Shown in pieces: positions 25,559-34,668 of a stretch of DNA of 64,000 bases. The translations under genes were made by a program, and so were the position numbers. This DNA comes from Longilinea sp035560795. GTDB lineage: Bacteria > Chloroflexota > Anaerolineae > Anaerolineales > Anaerolineaceae. Where the stretch lies: NCBI GenBank assembly GCA_035560795.1, contig DATMYV010000020.1:53883-117882 (forward strand), read 5' to 3'. The stretch's first letter is position 1, and every line of letters starts with the position of its first letter. The notes beneath the pieces were generated by a model. That model was not told the origin of the DNA. It worked only from the letters and a program-made list of their open reading frames with translations, and did not search any database.

Positions 25559-26290
25559 TTACCAGCCGTCCGTCAACCGCAGCGCATGCCGCAGCGGCAA
25601 CCCGGCTTTGAGGATGCGTTGCTGGACGCTTTCCACATCATATTCCACCCGGTGGAGCTCCCACAGGCCAAATTCAGGTTCATAAATGGCATAGGAGGCC
25701 TGCGGATTGTGGTCGCGCGGCTGGCCTACCGAACCCGGGTTCAGGATCATGCGCTTTTGCAGAACGATGCGTTCGCCGGTGGTTGGCATCAGCCATTGTA
25801 CTCCCCCCGTTTCCGGATCCTGGATAAATACCATGGGAATATGGGTATGCCCGACCAGACAATAGGACGTCAGGAAATAGTCAAACGCGTTGGCGGCACT
25901 AAAAACATCCAACAGATATTCCCAAATGGGTACGCGCGGGCTGCCGTGCGCCAGTGTCATTTCTTTATCGATAACGGTTTCAGGCAGCGCTGCCAGAAAA
26001 TCGCGGCTTTCCCTGGTCAAAGTCGACGCCAGCCAGCGTATGGATTGACGTGCTTCCTGATTGAACGTTTTGATGTCCAACCGCCCCACCGCAGCGGCAT
26101 CATGGTTGCCGATCAGGCATACCAAATCCGGCAGCGAACGGAGGAATTCAATGCATTCATTCGGATCCGGCCCATATCCAACCACGTCTCCCAGGCACCA
26201 GATGCCATCGACCTTGCCAGCATCCTTAAGAACCGCTTCCAGAGCGGTCAGATTGGCATGGATGTCGGAGCAAACCAGGATTCGTGTCAT
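25559..26290 (-). CDS. Metallophosphoesterase, YfcE/MJ0936-like
   Basis: A 243-residue calcineurin-like phosphoesterase. Metal-binding motifs are in order: CSDIHAN (DxH), GDVVGYGPDPNE, GNHDAAAVG, LAHGSPR, and VGHTHIPM (GHxH). GYGPDP is the mark of a small-phosphodiesterase/phosphatase subgroup. The substrate is unknown. It lies 90 bases after coaBC in the same orientation and is probably part of that transcript. Confidence 0.9.
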   Translation of the reverse strand: MTRILVCSDIHANLTALEAVLKDAGKVDGIWCLGDVVGYGPDPNECIEFLRSLPDLVCLIGNHDAAAVGRLDIKTFNQEARQSIRWLASTLTRESRDFLAALPETVIDKEMTLAHGSPRVPIWEYLLDVFSAANAFDYFLTSYCLVGHTHIPMVFIQDPETGGVQWLMPTTGERIVLQKRMILNPGSVGQPRDHNPQASYAIYEPEFGLWELHRVEYDVESVQQRILKAGLPLRHALRLTDGW

Positions 26291-26380
26291 TTCTCAGCGG
26301 ACAATTGAACCTATTGCGGATGCACTGATGAACGCTGCGCAACCATTCGGTTCGCAGGTCTTGAAAGGATCGAAACTTGA

Positions 26381-27589
26381 TCACCCCCAGGCGATAACCT
26401 GCTGGATAATTGCCTCGGCAATTTGTGATTTTTCCTGAACTGGAAGTTGATGTTTGCTTCCATCCGGGAATAACAGCCAAACACGGTTGGTGTCAACCTC
26501 GAACCCGGCATCTGCAGCGCTGATGTCATTGGCAACAATCATATCGAGATGTTTTCGTTGCAATTTCGATTGCGCATTCTTTACCAGGTCCTGGCTTTCG
26601 GCAGCAAAACCGATCGTTCTTTTCGGAAATCCCGATTTGGTTTTCTGTTCCGCAACCGCTGCCAAAATGTCTGCCGTTGTCTCCAGTTTGATAACCGGTA
26701 CGCCCAAATCTTTTTTAATCTTTTGCGCAGCCGGAACCGGACGGAAGTCCGCAACGGCTGCTGCCATGATGAGTGCATCGGCTCCGTCAATTTCAGCGAG
26801 TACTTCATTCATCATTTGCTGCGCGGTTTTTACGGGTACAACTTTTGCGCCAGACGGCAGGTTCAAACCCGTCGGGGCTGTCACCAAGGTCACATTTGCC
26901 CCCGCATCCAATGCAGCCTGGGCAACTGCATAGCCCTGCTTGCCTGAAGAGCGGTTGGTGATCAACCGGACAGGATCAATGGCTTCTTGCGTTCCGCCAG
27001 CAGTGACGACCACTTTCCGCCCGGCCAACGGTCCATTGCGGGACAGGATGAAACGTACCTGTTCCATAATCATGGATGGTTCCACAAAACGTCCCAGCCC
27101 CACCAACCCGGATGCCAGATGGCCTTCATCGGGACCAATAAAAATGGCTCCGCGGTCTTTTAGTATTTTGACATTTTCCTGTGTGGCCGGGTGTTCATAC
27201 ATGCCGGCATCCATGGCCGGAGCCAGCATCAACGGGCAGTGGGATGCTAGAACGGTTACAGTCAGCAGGTTATCGCCAATGCCGTGTGCCAGTTTGGCCA
27301 GGGTGTTGGCGGAAACCGGCGCGATCAGAATTAATTCAGCCGCATGTCCCAAACCGATATGGGTGACGTGCCCTTCGCCGCCCCATAAATCTGCATCGAC
27401 ATACGCTTTCCGGCCGGTGACGGATTGAAAGGTCAAGGGGGCAACAAATTTCTCAGCGCTTTCTGTTAATACCACATCGACCAGCGCACCTTTTTGGGTC
27501 AATTTCGAGGCCAGGTCAGCGGCTTTATAGGCTGCGATGGAGCCTGTGACGCCTAAAAGAATCCTTTTATTGGCAAGTGGATGTGTCAT
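26381..27589 (-). CDS. coaBC: Bifunctional phosphopantothenoylcysteine decarboxylase / phosphopantothenate-cysteine ligase
   Basis: Two successive steps of coenzyme A synthesis. Residues 1 to about 180 are the FMN-dependent decarboxylase CoaC (ILLGVTGSIAAYKAADLA, APVSANTLAKLAHGIGDNLL, PAMDAGMYEHPA). Residues about 190-402 are the ligase CoaB (VVVTAGGTQEAIDPVRLITN with SSGKQGYAVA). Length is normal. The start lies one base after the coaX stop, so the pantothenate kinase and these two activities are made together. Confidence 0.95.
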   Translation of the reverse strand: MTHPLANKRILLGVTGSIAAYKAADLASKLTQKGALVDVVLTESAEKFVAPLTFQSVTGRKAYVDADLWGGEGHVTHIGLGHAAELILIAPVSANTLAKLAHGIGDNLLTVTVLASHCPLMLAPAMDAGMYEHPATQENVKILKDRGAIFIGPDEGHLASGLVGLGRFVEPSMIMEQVRFILSRNGPLAGRKVVVTAGGTQEAIDPVRLITNRSSGKQGYAVAQAALDAGANVTLVTAPTGLNLPSGAKVVPVKTAQQMMNEVLAEIDGADALIMAAAVADFRPVPAAQKIKKDLGVPVIKLETTADILAAVAEQKTKSGFPKRTIGFAAESQDLVKNAQSKLQRKHLDMIVANDISAADAGFEVDTNRVWLLFPDGSKHQLPVQEKSQIAEAIIQQVIAWG

Positions 27590-27590
27590 A

Positions 27591-28355
27591 TTAATGATTT
27601 AGGTCCCATAGAATGCGCATTCCAAATAAGGTCAACCATGGCGCAACAATTGTAAAGACGTCCGTCTCGCGCGCCACAATTTCAGCGTAACCGCCTGTGG
27701 CAATCACCTTCATATCGTCACCCAACGCCTTACGAAAACGCGCAACCATCCCCTCAACCAGCGAGACATACCCAAACACCAGCCCGGATTGGATGGCATT
27801 TACCGTATTGCGGCCTATGACATCGGGCGGTGCAATCATTTCCACCCGCTGCAGTTTGGAGGTGTGCTGGTAAAGCGCTTCGGCAGAGATGTTGATGCCT
27901 GGTGTAATCGCTCCGCCCAGGTATTCACCGGCTTTGGTGATGGCATTAAAGGTTGTGGCAGTGCCAAAATCAACCACGCAGGCCGGCCCGCCGTAGAGCT
28001 CCATGACTGCGGCTGCATCGCAAATGCGGTCCGACCCGACCGAGCGCGGATCATCGTAAAGGATCTTTACGCCGGATTTGATGGTATATTCGACCACAAA
28101 GCAATCCTGCTGCAGGTATTGTTTGCAGGCTGTGATGATCCGTCCAGTGATGGGCGGAACGACCGAGGAAAGGCATACGCCGTCCAATTGGGCGATGGAG
28201 CAGCCCCCGTTTTGTAGCAAACCAAGAATTTGCAAGCCATATTCATCTGGCAGGCGCTGGTGATCGGTAGCCAGACGCCAGCGAGCGCCTAATTTTTGGC
28301 CTTCAAAGAGACCCAGGGTCAGGGTGGTGTTGCCAATATCAATCGTCAACAGCAT
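27591..28355 (-). CDS. coaX: Type III pantothenate kinase
   Basis: Phosphorylates pantothenate, the first step of CoA synthesis, without feedback inhibition by CoA. The acetate/sugar kinase fold is seen in the phosphate loop MLLTIDIGNTTLTLGLF, DDPRSVGSDRICDAAAVME near residue 100, and VVDFGTATTFNAITKAGEYLG near 127, with GGAITPGI just after. The ATG at 28355 gives the canonical start and has GAGGGGGA eight bases upstream; a GTG at 28400 overlapping the previous stop would add 15 unconserved residues. It is followed directly by coaBC. Confidence 0.93.
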   Translation of the reverse strand: MLLTIDIGNTTLTLGLFEGQKLGARWRLATDHQRLPDEYGLQILGLLQNGGCSIAQLDGVCLSSVVPPITGRIITACKQYLQQDCFVVEYTIKSGVKILYDDPRSVGSDRICDAAAVMELYGGPACVVDFGTATTFNAITKAGEYLGGAITPGINISAEALYQHTSKLQRVEMIAPPDVIGRNTVNAIQSGLVFGYVSLVEGMVARFRKALGDDMKVIATGGYAEIVARETDVFTIVAPWLTLFGMRILWDLNH

Positions 28356-28396
28356 GGAGCGGTCCCCCTCGATTAACATTCTGGTCCGATCAGGCT

Positions 28397-30271
28397 TCAC
28401 TCGATCTCGCGTTTCACCGTCTCAATGATCTCGGCTGCATAATCAAAACGGTTGAAAGCCGGCATCAGGTAAATCCCGTTGAAATCCGCACGCAGTGCTT
28501 GAATCAATTCTATCGCAATTTTGATTCCTTCGCTTGCTCCAGCATCACCGGCTTGCTCCATCCGGCGGCGGAGTTCATCCGGAATCAATATTCCCGGGAC
28601 TTCCTGGTGTAAAAAGGCTGCGTGCCTGCCGCTGACTAACGGAAGGATTCCAGCCAGGATAGGCCGCATTTCATCGCCCAATTCCGCCCGTACCTGACCC
28701 AGAAAGGCATGCACCGCAGGCTGATAATAAACGGGTTGGGTCAAGATGAAATCAGCCCCTGCCCGCAGTTTTCTCCGCAAGTTTCGGATTTCCTGCTTCG
28801 GATCTTCAGGATTTAGATTCAACGCGCAACCCGCAAAAAACGAGGTGGGTTGGCCAATATCCACGCCAGCGTGATCGACGCCCTCATTGAAGCCCTGTTT
28901 GATTAATTTGATCAGACCGGAGGGTACGAGGTCGTAATTATCCATCGCGGTTGGGTAATCACCAATGGCGGTAGCGTCGCCCATCACCACAAACACATTG
29001 CGTACCTCCAGCGCATGGGCAGCCAGCAAATCCCCCTGGACGCGGAGTAAATTGCGTCCGCGCGTGGGAAAGTGCAGCACGGTTTCAACCCCGATCCGGC
29101 GCTGCAGCAGGCTGCAGACTGCCCAGGGGCTCATGCGCATGCGCGCCATCGGGCTGTCAGCCACGTTGATAACATCGGCACCGGCTTCCGCCAATAAACT
29201 AGCGCCTGCCAGCAGTTTGTGGGTGGAAAGACCACGCGGCGGATCCATTTCCACCGAAACGACGAAACGTCCGTCTGCCAGTTTCTGAGCCAGCCGGGTT
29301 GGCTGGGAATTGGTAGGTTGTGGTTCATCCCGCTCGGTTATGGTTGCAGCCTCGCCAACGGGAACGCTGCGGCGGTCGACGCCTTCCAAAGCGTGCGCCA
29401 TCGAAGCAATATGCTCTGGCGTGGTTCCGCAGCAGCCGCCCAGCACGGTCGCTCCAGCATTCCAGAGGGAAAGCGCATACTCGCCAAAGTATTCCGGCTC
29501 AGCAGGATACATGATCCGTCCGCCCACCTGTTGCGGCCAACCGGCATTCGGCATGACCGAAAAATGACCATCCAGCACCGCCTCTTGCATGGCTTTTAAA
29601 ATACGTAAGAGCTGATTAGGGCCGCCTGAGCAATTAACACCGATGACGTCCGCGCCGTATGCGTGCATGGTGCGCGCAACCTTAACCGGATCGTCGCCAA
29701 GCAGGGTGCGATCATCGCGCGTGAAGGTCATCGATGCAATCACGGGTAAATAGGGAGCCACCTGGCGCGAGGCAGCAATAGCCTCACGCACCTCGTATAA
29801 ATCAGTCATCGTTTCGATGATCACAAGATCCACGCCGGCATTTGCCAGGGCCGTAATTTGTTCGGCGAAAACCTGGCGGGCCTGCTCAGGCAACACCCGT
29901 CCAAACGGCGCCAGTCGAACCCCCAACGGGCCAACATCTCCAGCAATCAAAACGTTCTTAAAGGATGCCCAGACCACGCGCCTTGCCAGTTCCACGCCCG
30001 CCGCATTGATTTCAACCAGACGATCTTCCAAACCGTGCTGCACCAATTTGAAGCGGTTTCCGCCAAATGTATTGGTCTGGATGATATTCGCGCCGGCTTC
30101 GATATATTCACGGTGAATATCGCCCACCACCGCCGGATTGCTGACATTGAGTTCATCGAAACAGGCCTCAAAACCGATGCCGCGTTTATGCAGCATGGTG
30201 CCCATGGCGCCGTCTGAAAGGATCGGTTTTCCACCGGCAAGCAGTTTAAGGAAGGGATTCTCCAGTGCCAT
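28397..30271 (-). CDS. Homocysteine S-methyltransferase / methylenetetrahydrofolate reductase fusion
   Basis: A 624-residue two-domain protein of the YitJ type. Residues 1 to about 300 form a homocysteine methyltransferase with the zinc cysteines in GVNCSGGPNQ and GGCCGTTPEH. Residues about 330-624 are the flavin-dependent MTHFR barrel (VVSVEMDPPRG, VNVADSPMARMRMSPWA, ILTQPVYYQP). It reduces methylene-tetrahydrofolate to the methyl form used by MetH; the first domain may also pass methyl groups to homocysteine or serve activation. It starts 11 bases after metH with a strong AGGAGGGA site and is under the same SAM riboswitch. Confidence 0.93.
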   Translation of the reverse strand: MALENPFLKLLAGGKPILSDGAMGTMLHKRGIGFEACFDELNVSNPAVVGDIHREYIEAGANIIQTNTFGGNRFKLVQHGLEDRLVEINAAGVELARRVVWASFKNVLIAGDVGPLGVRLAPFGRVLPEQARQVFAEQITALANAGVDLVIIETMTDLYEVREAIAASRQVAPYLPVIASMTFTRDDRTLLGDDPVKVARTMHAYGADVIGVNCSGGPNQLLRILKAMQEAVLDGHFSVMPNAGWPQQVGGRIMYPAEPEYFGEYALSLWNAGATVLGGCCGTTPEHIASMAHALEGVDRRSVPVGEAATITERDEPQPTNSQPTRLAQKLADGRFVVSVEMDPPRGLSTHKLLAGASLLAEAGADVINVADSPMARMRMSPWAVCSLLQRRIGVETVLHFPTRGRNLLRVQGDLLAAHALEVRNVFVVMGDATAIGDYPTAMDNYDLVPSGLIKLIKQGFNEGVDHAGVDIGQPTSFFAGCALNLNPEDPKQEIRNLRRKLRAGADFILTQPVYYQPAVHAFLGQVRAELGDEMRPILAGILPLVSGRHAAFLHQEVPGILIPDELRRRMEQAGDAGASEGIKIAIELIQALRADFNGIYLMPAFNRFDYAAEIIETVKREIE

Positions 30272-30281
30272 AATTTCCCTC

Positions 30282-33200
30282 CTACTTCATAAGTTGTTCG
30301 ACCCGGGTTTCGCCAATGTTGAAGTATTTGGCTTGCGGGTGATGCAAAATAATGGCGGCAGTCGATTGCTCAGGGACAAGCTGGTAAGCTGTCGTCAAGG
30401 TCATACCCAGTTCGCTTTCGGCGGGCAGCAGTTCAAATACGCGCGCATGGTCTGCCAGCTCAGGGATGGCCGGGTAACCCCACGAGTATCGTTTTCCCTG
30501 TTCGGGTTCCAGACCGAGCTCGCGGCGGATATGCGCGTGCAGGTAATCGGCGGTGGCCTCAGCGGTCTGTACTGCCAGTCCGTGGCCAAAATACGCTTCG
30601 CTGTAATCGCCTTTCTCCTGCAAGCGGTCAAACCGTTCGGTCGCCGTCCGTCCCACGGTGACCACCTGGAATGCCACGACGTCCATTATGCCCGATTCAA
30701 CCGGGGAGAAGTAGTCGGCCAGGCACAGGTTTTCTCCCCCGTTTTGACGGGGAAAGGAAAACCGCGTCTGCTCTGCCGGAGTTCCCGACTGCACCGAACC
30801 CGGTTCGTAGATGATCAGCTCGTCACCATCCGCCTGGACCGGCCAGTAACCGTAAACTGCCTGCGGTTTCAACCAACCACCAGCCAGGGTTTCCCGCTTC
30901 ATCCGGTCAAGGCGGGCCTCATATTCTGCCTGCAGTTTGACCCATTCATCCCCATGCGTATTCTTGGCACCCCATGACAGGCGAAACAATTCGTTTAGCG
31001 AGAGATGTTGGAATACCGTTTCCAACGGCATGCTATGCACCACGCGCGGTCCCCAGCTCGGTGGACGGGGAATTTTGACAGCCGTTTTTACCGCCGAGCG
31101 GCTGCGTGGGGTAGCCGGGGTTTGGCTTGTTTGTCCGGCCCGGCCCAACTCCGCCTCGGATTCGCTGCGAATTTGCACCAGGAAATCCGCTCTTTTGACT
31201 TCGTTCGTCAACGTATCCATGGTTGCCAGGCCTTCAAAGGCATCCTTGCAATAAAAAACCCCTGGCTCGTAGAAATCGCCGCTATCCGTCAGTAGGATAC
31301 GCCGGCCAAAACGCCGGTTGATGGCTGCACCTCCGATCATGACCGGGAAACGGTAGCCGCGGCGCTGGAGTTCATTGACAATCAGCGGCATTTGCTTGCT
31401 GGTGGAAACCAGCAGCGCACTCAGACCGATGGCATCGGCCTTAAGTTCCACCGCTTTCGCAATTATCTGTTCCGCCGGCACCTGTTTGCCCAGATCGACC
31501 ACGTTATAGCCGTTGTTTGAGAGAATCGTCTTGACCAGGTTCTTACCAATGTCATGAACATCGCCATATACGGTTGCCAACACCACCGTACCTTTAGAGG
31601 TGCCTTCCTTTCGTTCCAGGTAGGTTTCAAGGTGGGCAACGGCTTTCTTCATCACCTCGGCAGACTGCAGAACGAAGGGAAGGATCAACTCGCCGGAACC
31701 AAATTTATCGCCGACTTCTTTCATTGCCGGCAGCAGCACATTATTCAGCACGCCGACTGCCGTCTCATGACGGTTTTGACCGTCCCGCAGGATGATCGCG
31801 TCTATATCGGTTTCGATTTCCTCTTTGTTGCGGTGCAAGATGCGCCAGTGCAGGCGTTCCTGCGGTGTCATCGCCTGCAAGGCTGCCTGGGTCAGATCCA
31901 CTTTTTGTGAAGGTCCCGTGCCGCTGCGGGAGAAATAGTCAATTAATCGTTGCAGTGCGTCCGGCCGGTTGTTGAAGATCAAATCTTCGGCCATCGAACG
32001 CTCTTCCTCTGCAATTTCGGCATAGGGAGTGATGTGGGCCGGGTTAACGATGGCCATATCCAATCCAGCCTGCACGGCGTGATAGAGCATTACACTGTTG
32101 AGGACAGCACGTGCGTTTACCGAAAGTCCAAAGGATACATTGCTCACGCCCAGCGAAGTAAGCACCCCGGGCAGTTCTCGTTTAATTAAGCGGATGCCGT
32201 TCAATGTCTCAACTGCGGATTGACTGAATTCCGGGTCCCCGGTCGCCAGGGTAAAGGTCAGCGCATCGAATACCAGATCGCCGGGCTTCAGGCTGTAATC
32301 GTTCACGGCGATATCGAAAATGCGCCTGGCAACTTCCAGTTTGCGCTCAGCGGTCTTGGCCATGCCCTGCTCGTCGATGGTCAGTGCTATGACCGCGGCA
32401 TTATATTTGCGCGCCAATGCCAGAATTTTATCTGCCTTGGAGCGGCCGCCTTCAAGGTGAGTGGAATTAATCAGACAACGCCCAGGTGCGGTTTGCAACG
32501 CAGTTTCCAGAACGTCCAATTCAGTCGTGTCGATCACCAGCGGCAGCTTGATCAGCGACGATAATTTCTTGATCAGTTTGCGCATCAAGTCTATTTCGTC
32601 CGGGCGCTCCGTCAGTGCCACACACAAATCGAGGCCGTGTGCGCCGCTATCCACCTGCTGCTGCGCAACCGTAACCACGCCGTCCCAATCTTCAGCCAGG
32701 ATCAGCTTCTTAAATCTTGCGCTCCCCTGTGTATTCAGCCGTTCGCCGATGAAAAATGGGCGCGGTTCCTGCTGCATGGGGGTCGCTTGAACCGATGAAG
32801 CCAGTTGCGGCACCTCAATCTTCGGACGGGCTGGCTGCGGTTCACCGCGTAATTCCTGTACCAGCCGCTGCAAATGCGCCGGCGTTGTCCCGCAGCAGCC
32901 GCCGACAACATTGATATGGTTCTTATGGACAAATTCAGCCAAAGTCAGCGCAAATGGTTCAGGTTCCAACGGATATACAGCCTGGCCATCGATGTTTAAC
33001 GGAAGTCCGGCATTCGGGATGCAGGATACCGGCAAAGCCGAGAGTTCTCCCAACACACGGATCGGTTCGCGCATGTGTTCGGGACCGGTCGAGCAGTTCA
33101 AACCGATGACTTCAATCGGCATGCCTTCCAGAATTGCCAGTACGGCGCCAATTTCAGTTCCCAGCAGCATGCGCCCGCTGGTATCCAGGGTCACCTGCGC

Positions 33201-33800
33201 CTGCACCGGGACTGAAATGCCTGTTTGCTTATAGGCTTGTTGGATGCCAACGATGGCCGCTTTGACCTCGAGGATGTCCTGCGAAGTCTCGATCAGCAGC
33301 AGGTCCACCCCGCCTTCCAACAGCCCAACCGCCTGTTCACGGAAGACATCGGCCAGTTCGTCGAAACGGATATTTGAAAGCTCAGGATCATCCATTGAAA
33401 TCAGCTTGCCCGATGGACCGATTGAACCCGCCACAAAGCGCGGCTGGCCTGTTTTTTGAGCGTATTCATCCGCCAGCCGGCGGGCCAGTTGGGCCGCGGT
33501 GCGGTTAATCTCCAATGTTCGCTCGCCCAGGCCGTATTCGCCCAATGTGATCCGGTTGGAACGGAAAGTGCAGGTTTCGATGACATCCACGCCAACATCC
33601 ATAAAAGAACGGTGAACCTTCTCAACCACTGCGGGGTAGCTGATCACCAGGTAATCATTGCATCCATTGGTGCGCTCGCCGCCGAATTCTGCTGGACCCA
33701 GGTTTTGCTTCTGCAAACTGGTACCCATTGCACCATCAAAGATCAGCACTTTTTCTTTTAATGCATCCAGATAGCGGTGGTTGGTGTAAGTCTGGCTCAT
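30282..33800 (-). CDS. metH: Cobalamin-dependent methionine synthase
   Basis: Transfers the methyl group of methyl-tetrahydrofolate to homocysteine through methylcobalamin. The 1172-residue protein has all four modules: homocysteine/zinc domain (1 to about 315; GLNCSTGPEH, GGCCGTTPAH), pterin domain (about 345-610; FFIGERLNTQGSARFKKL), B12 domain (about 650-870; GDVHDIGKNLV near 744 with the cobalt-ligating His), and the C-terminal reactivation domain (about 930-1172; RYSWGYPAIPELADH) that binds SAM. It begins just after a SAM-I riboswitch and terminator, with an ideal GGAGGTGA site, and leads the run metH-metF-coaX-coaBC. Confidence 0.97.
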   Translation of the reverse strand: MSQTYTNHRYLDALKEKVLIFDGAMGTSLQKQNLGPAEFGGERTNGCNDYLVISYPAVVEKVHRSFMDVGVDVIETCTFRSNRITLGEYGLGERTLEINRTAAQLARRLADEYAQKTGQPRFVAGSIGPSGKLISMDDPELSNIRFDELADVFREQAVGLLEGGVDLLLIETSQDILEVKAAIVGIQQAYKQTGISVPVQAQVTLDTSGRMLLGTEIGAVLAILEGMPIEVIGLNCSTGPEHMREPIRVLGELSALPVSCIPNAGLPLNIDGQAVYPLEPEPFALTLAEFVHKNHINVVGGCCGTTPAHLQRLVQELRGEPQPARPKIEVPQLASSVQATPMQQEPRPFFIGERLNTQGSARFKKLILAEDWDGVVTVAQQQVDSGAHGLDLCVALTERPDEIDLMRKLIKKLSSLIKLPLVIDTTELDVLETALQTAPGRCLINSTHLEGGRSKADKILALARKYNAAVIALTIDEQGMAKTAERKLEVARRIFDIAVNDYSLKPGDLVFDALTFTLATGDPEFSQSAVETLNGIRLIKRELPGVLTSLGVSNVSFGLSVNARAVLNSVMLYHAVQAGLDMAIVNPAHITPYAEIAEEERSMAEDLIFNNRPDALQRLIDYFSRSGTGPSQKVDLTQAALQAMTPQERLHWRILHRNKEEIETDIDAIILRDGQNRHETAVGVLNNVLLPAMKEVGDKFGSGELILPFVLQSAEVMKKAVAHLETYLERKEGTSKGTVVLATVYGDVHDIGKNLVKTILSNNGYNVVDLGKQVPAEQIIAKAVELKADAIGLSALLVSTSKQMPLIVNELQRRGYRFPVMIGGAAINRRFGRRILLTDSGDFYEPGVFYCKDAFEGLATMDTLTNEVKRADFLVQIRSESEAELGRAGQTSQTPATPRSRSAVKTAVKIPRPPSWGPRVVHSMPLETVFQHLSLNELFRLSWGAKNTHGDEWVKLQAEYEARLDRMKRETLAGGWLKPQAVYGYWPVQADGDELIIYEPGSVQSGTPAEQTRFSFPRQNGGENLCLADYFSPVESGIMDVVAFQVVTVGRTATERFDRLQEKGDYSEAYFGHGLAVQTAEATADYLHAHIRRELGLEPEQGKRYSWGYPAIPELADHARVFELLPAESELGMTLTTAYQLVPEQSTAAIILHHPQAKYFNIGETRVEQLMK

Positions 33801-33820
33801 AGGTCACCTCCATCATTAAG

Positions 33821-33850
33821 AAAATGCCTCTCTGGAATGGAGAGGCATAT
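33821..33850 (-). terminator. Regulatory terminator of the SAM-I riboswitch
   Basis: On the minus strand ATGCCTCTC-CATTCC-AGAGAGGCAT is followed by TTTTCTT, about 20 bases downstream of the aptamer and just before the metH ribosome site. It is the expression platform that stops transcription when SAM is bound. Confidence 0.85.
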
Positions 33851-33867
33851 GTCTATCTAGCCTGATC

Positions 33868-33979
33868 CTCATCTTCCAGAACGCCCGCTGTGAGCGGGTT
33901 CTGCCGGAATTGGCACCATCGTTTTTCTGCGCGGTTGCCGAGGTTTCACAGGGCCGGTCCCTCCACCTCTCTCGATGAG
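33868..33979 (-). ncRNA. SAM-I (S-box) riboswitch controlling metH
   Basis: The minus strand carries the S-box core almost without change: CTCATCGAGAGAGGTGGAGG, GACCGGCCCTGTGAAACC, TCGGCAACC, GGTGCCAATTCC and GAAGATGAG, with P1 formed by CTCATC/GATGAG and a variable P4 hairpin (CCCGC/GCGGG). Binding of S-adenosylmethionine should stabilise the aptamer and allow the downstream terminator, switching off metH and the genes behind it when SAM is plentiful. Confidence 0.97.
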
Positions 33980-33980
33980 C

Positions 33981-33998
33981 GGCAGGGTATGCCCTGCC
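33981..33998 (-). repeat. Small hairpin at the 5' end of the metH leader
   Basis: GGCAGGG-CATA-CCCTGCC, a perfect 7-base stem, sits immediately upstream of riboswitch P1 and near the predicted transcript start. It may protect the 5' end of the leader RNA. Confidence 0.5.
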
Positions 33999-34019
33999 TG
34001 TTTCATTTGATTGGTCAAA

Positions 34020-34047
34020 ATTCTACCACATTTGTTCATGAATTCAA
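34020..34047 (-). promoter_or_regulatory. Promoter of the metH operon
   Basis: TTGAAT (34042-34047) and TAGAAT (34020-34025) on the minus strand with a 16-base spacer; the predicted start is about 30 bases before the SAM-I aptamer, a usual arrangement. Confidence 0.6.
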
Positions 34048-34257
34048 GTCACCAAACAGAATTTCAAGCGGATTTGAACCGTCTTTTCTTTATGTTGGCG
34101 CCAGGTAAAAGCATCTCTTTGGCTGGAGATGTTTTCCCCAATATTTCAGGATGACAGACCTGGCTGCCAGAAAAATTCAGATCTGGCCGAAAGATTGCAA
34201 CCCAGATCGGTACGCCTGTTTCAGCTGGATACGATATAATTTCACTGGGAATAAACC
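34048..34257. other. Intergenic region upstream of the selA unit
   Basis: No gene seen. A 7-base inverted repeat GATCTGG/CCAGATC (34180-34208) precedes TATAAT at 34235-34240, a candidate -10 for the membrane-protein gene starting at 34258. No matching -35 is clear. Confidence 0.4.
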
Positions 34258-34668
34258 GTGGACTCAACCAAATCTTCATCCTTTGCTCCTTATCTCTTCA
34301 CCGGTATCGGCATGGCCGCAGCCGGATGGGGAGGATTGTTTCTGTTGGTCAGCCTCAGTTTGCCTTTTTTGGGCTACCGTTGGCTTTTCTTTGTCTTGCT
34401 CACCCTGGGTCTGGCTGGATTAGCATTACCAGCGACTTACTTCTTAAATTTGAGATTTCCAAGCTCCCCGCAAGCAGGACCGAACGTCATTGTCCGGCAG
34501 GCTCTCTGGCTGGGCGTTCTGGGAGACTTGCTTGCCTGGTTTCAACTTGGCCGACTGCTCACCCCCATTTTGGCTGTTTTTATGGCAGTCGGACTGATTT
34601 TGATCGAGGTCTTGCTGCGACTCAACGAGCGCAGCCGGTTCAAGCCACAAGCAGATGGTGATGAGTGA
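34258..34668 (+). CDS. Small four-span membrane protein, unknown
   Basis: A 136-residue protein made of about four hydrophobic helices (LFTGIGMAAAGWGGLFLLV, WLFFVLLTLGLAGLALPA, ALWLGVLGDLLAWFQLG, PILAVFMAVGLILIEVLL) and a short charged tail. I do not recognise the family. It starts with GTG 18 bases after a TATAAT and its last codons overlap the selA start by eight bases, so it is probably translated together with selA. A link to selenium use would rest on position only. Confidence 0.6.
   Translation: MDSTKSSSFAPYLFTGIGMAAAGWGGLFLLVSLSLPFLGYRWLFFVLLTLGLAGLALPATYFLNLRFPSSPQAGPNVIVRQALWLGVLGDLLAWFQLGRLLTPILAVFMAVGLILIEVLLRLNERSRFKPQADGDE

Noticed and set aside
33868..33979. Cobalamin riboswitch before metH
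   Set aside because: The leader is fully explained by SAM-I; there is no B12-box.
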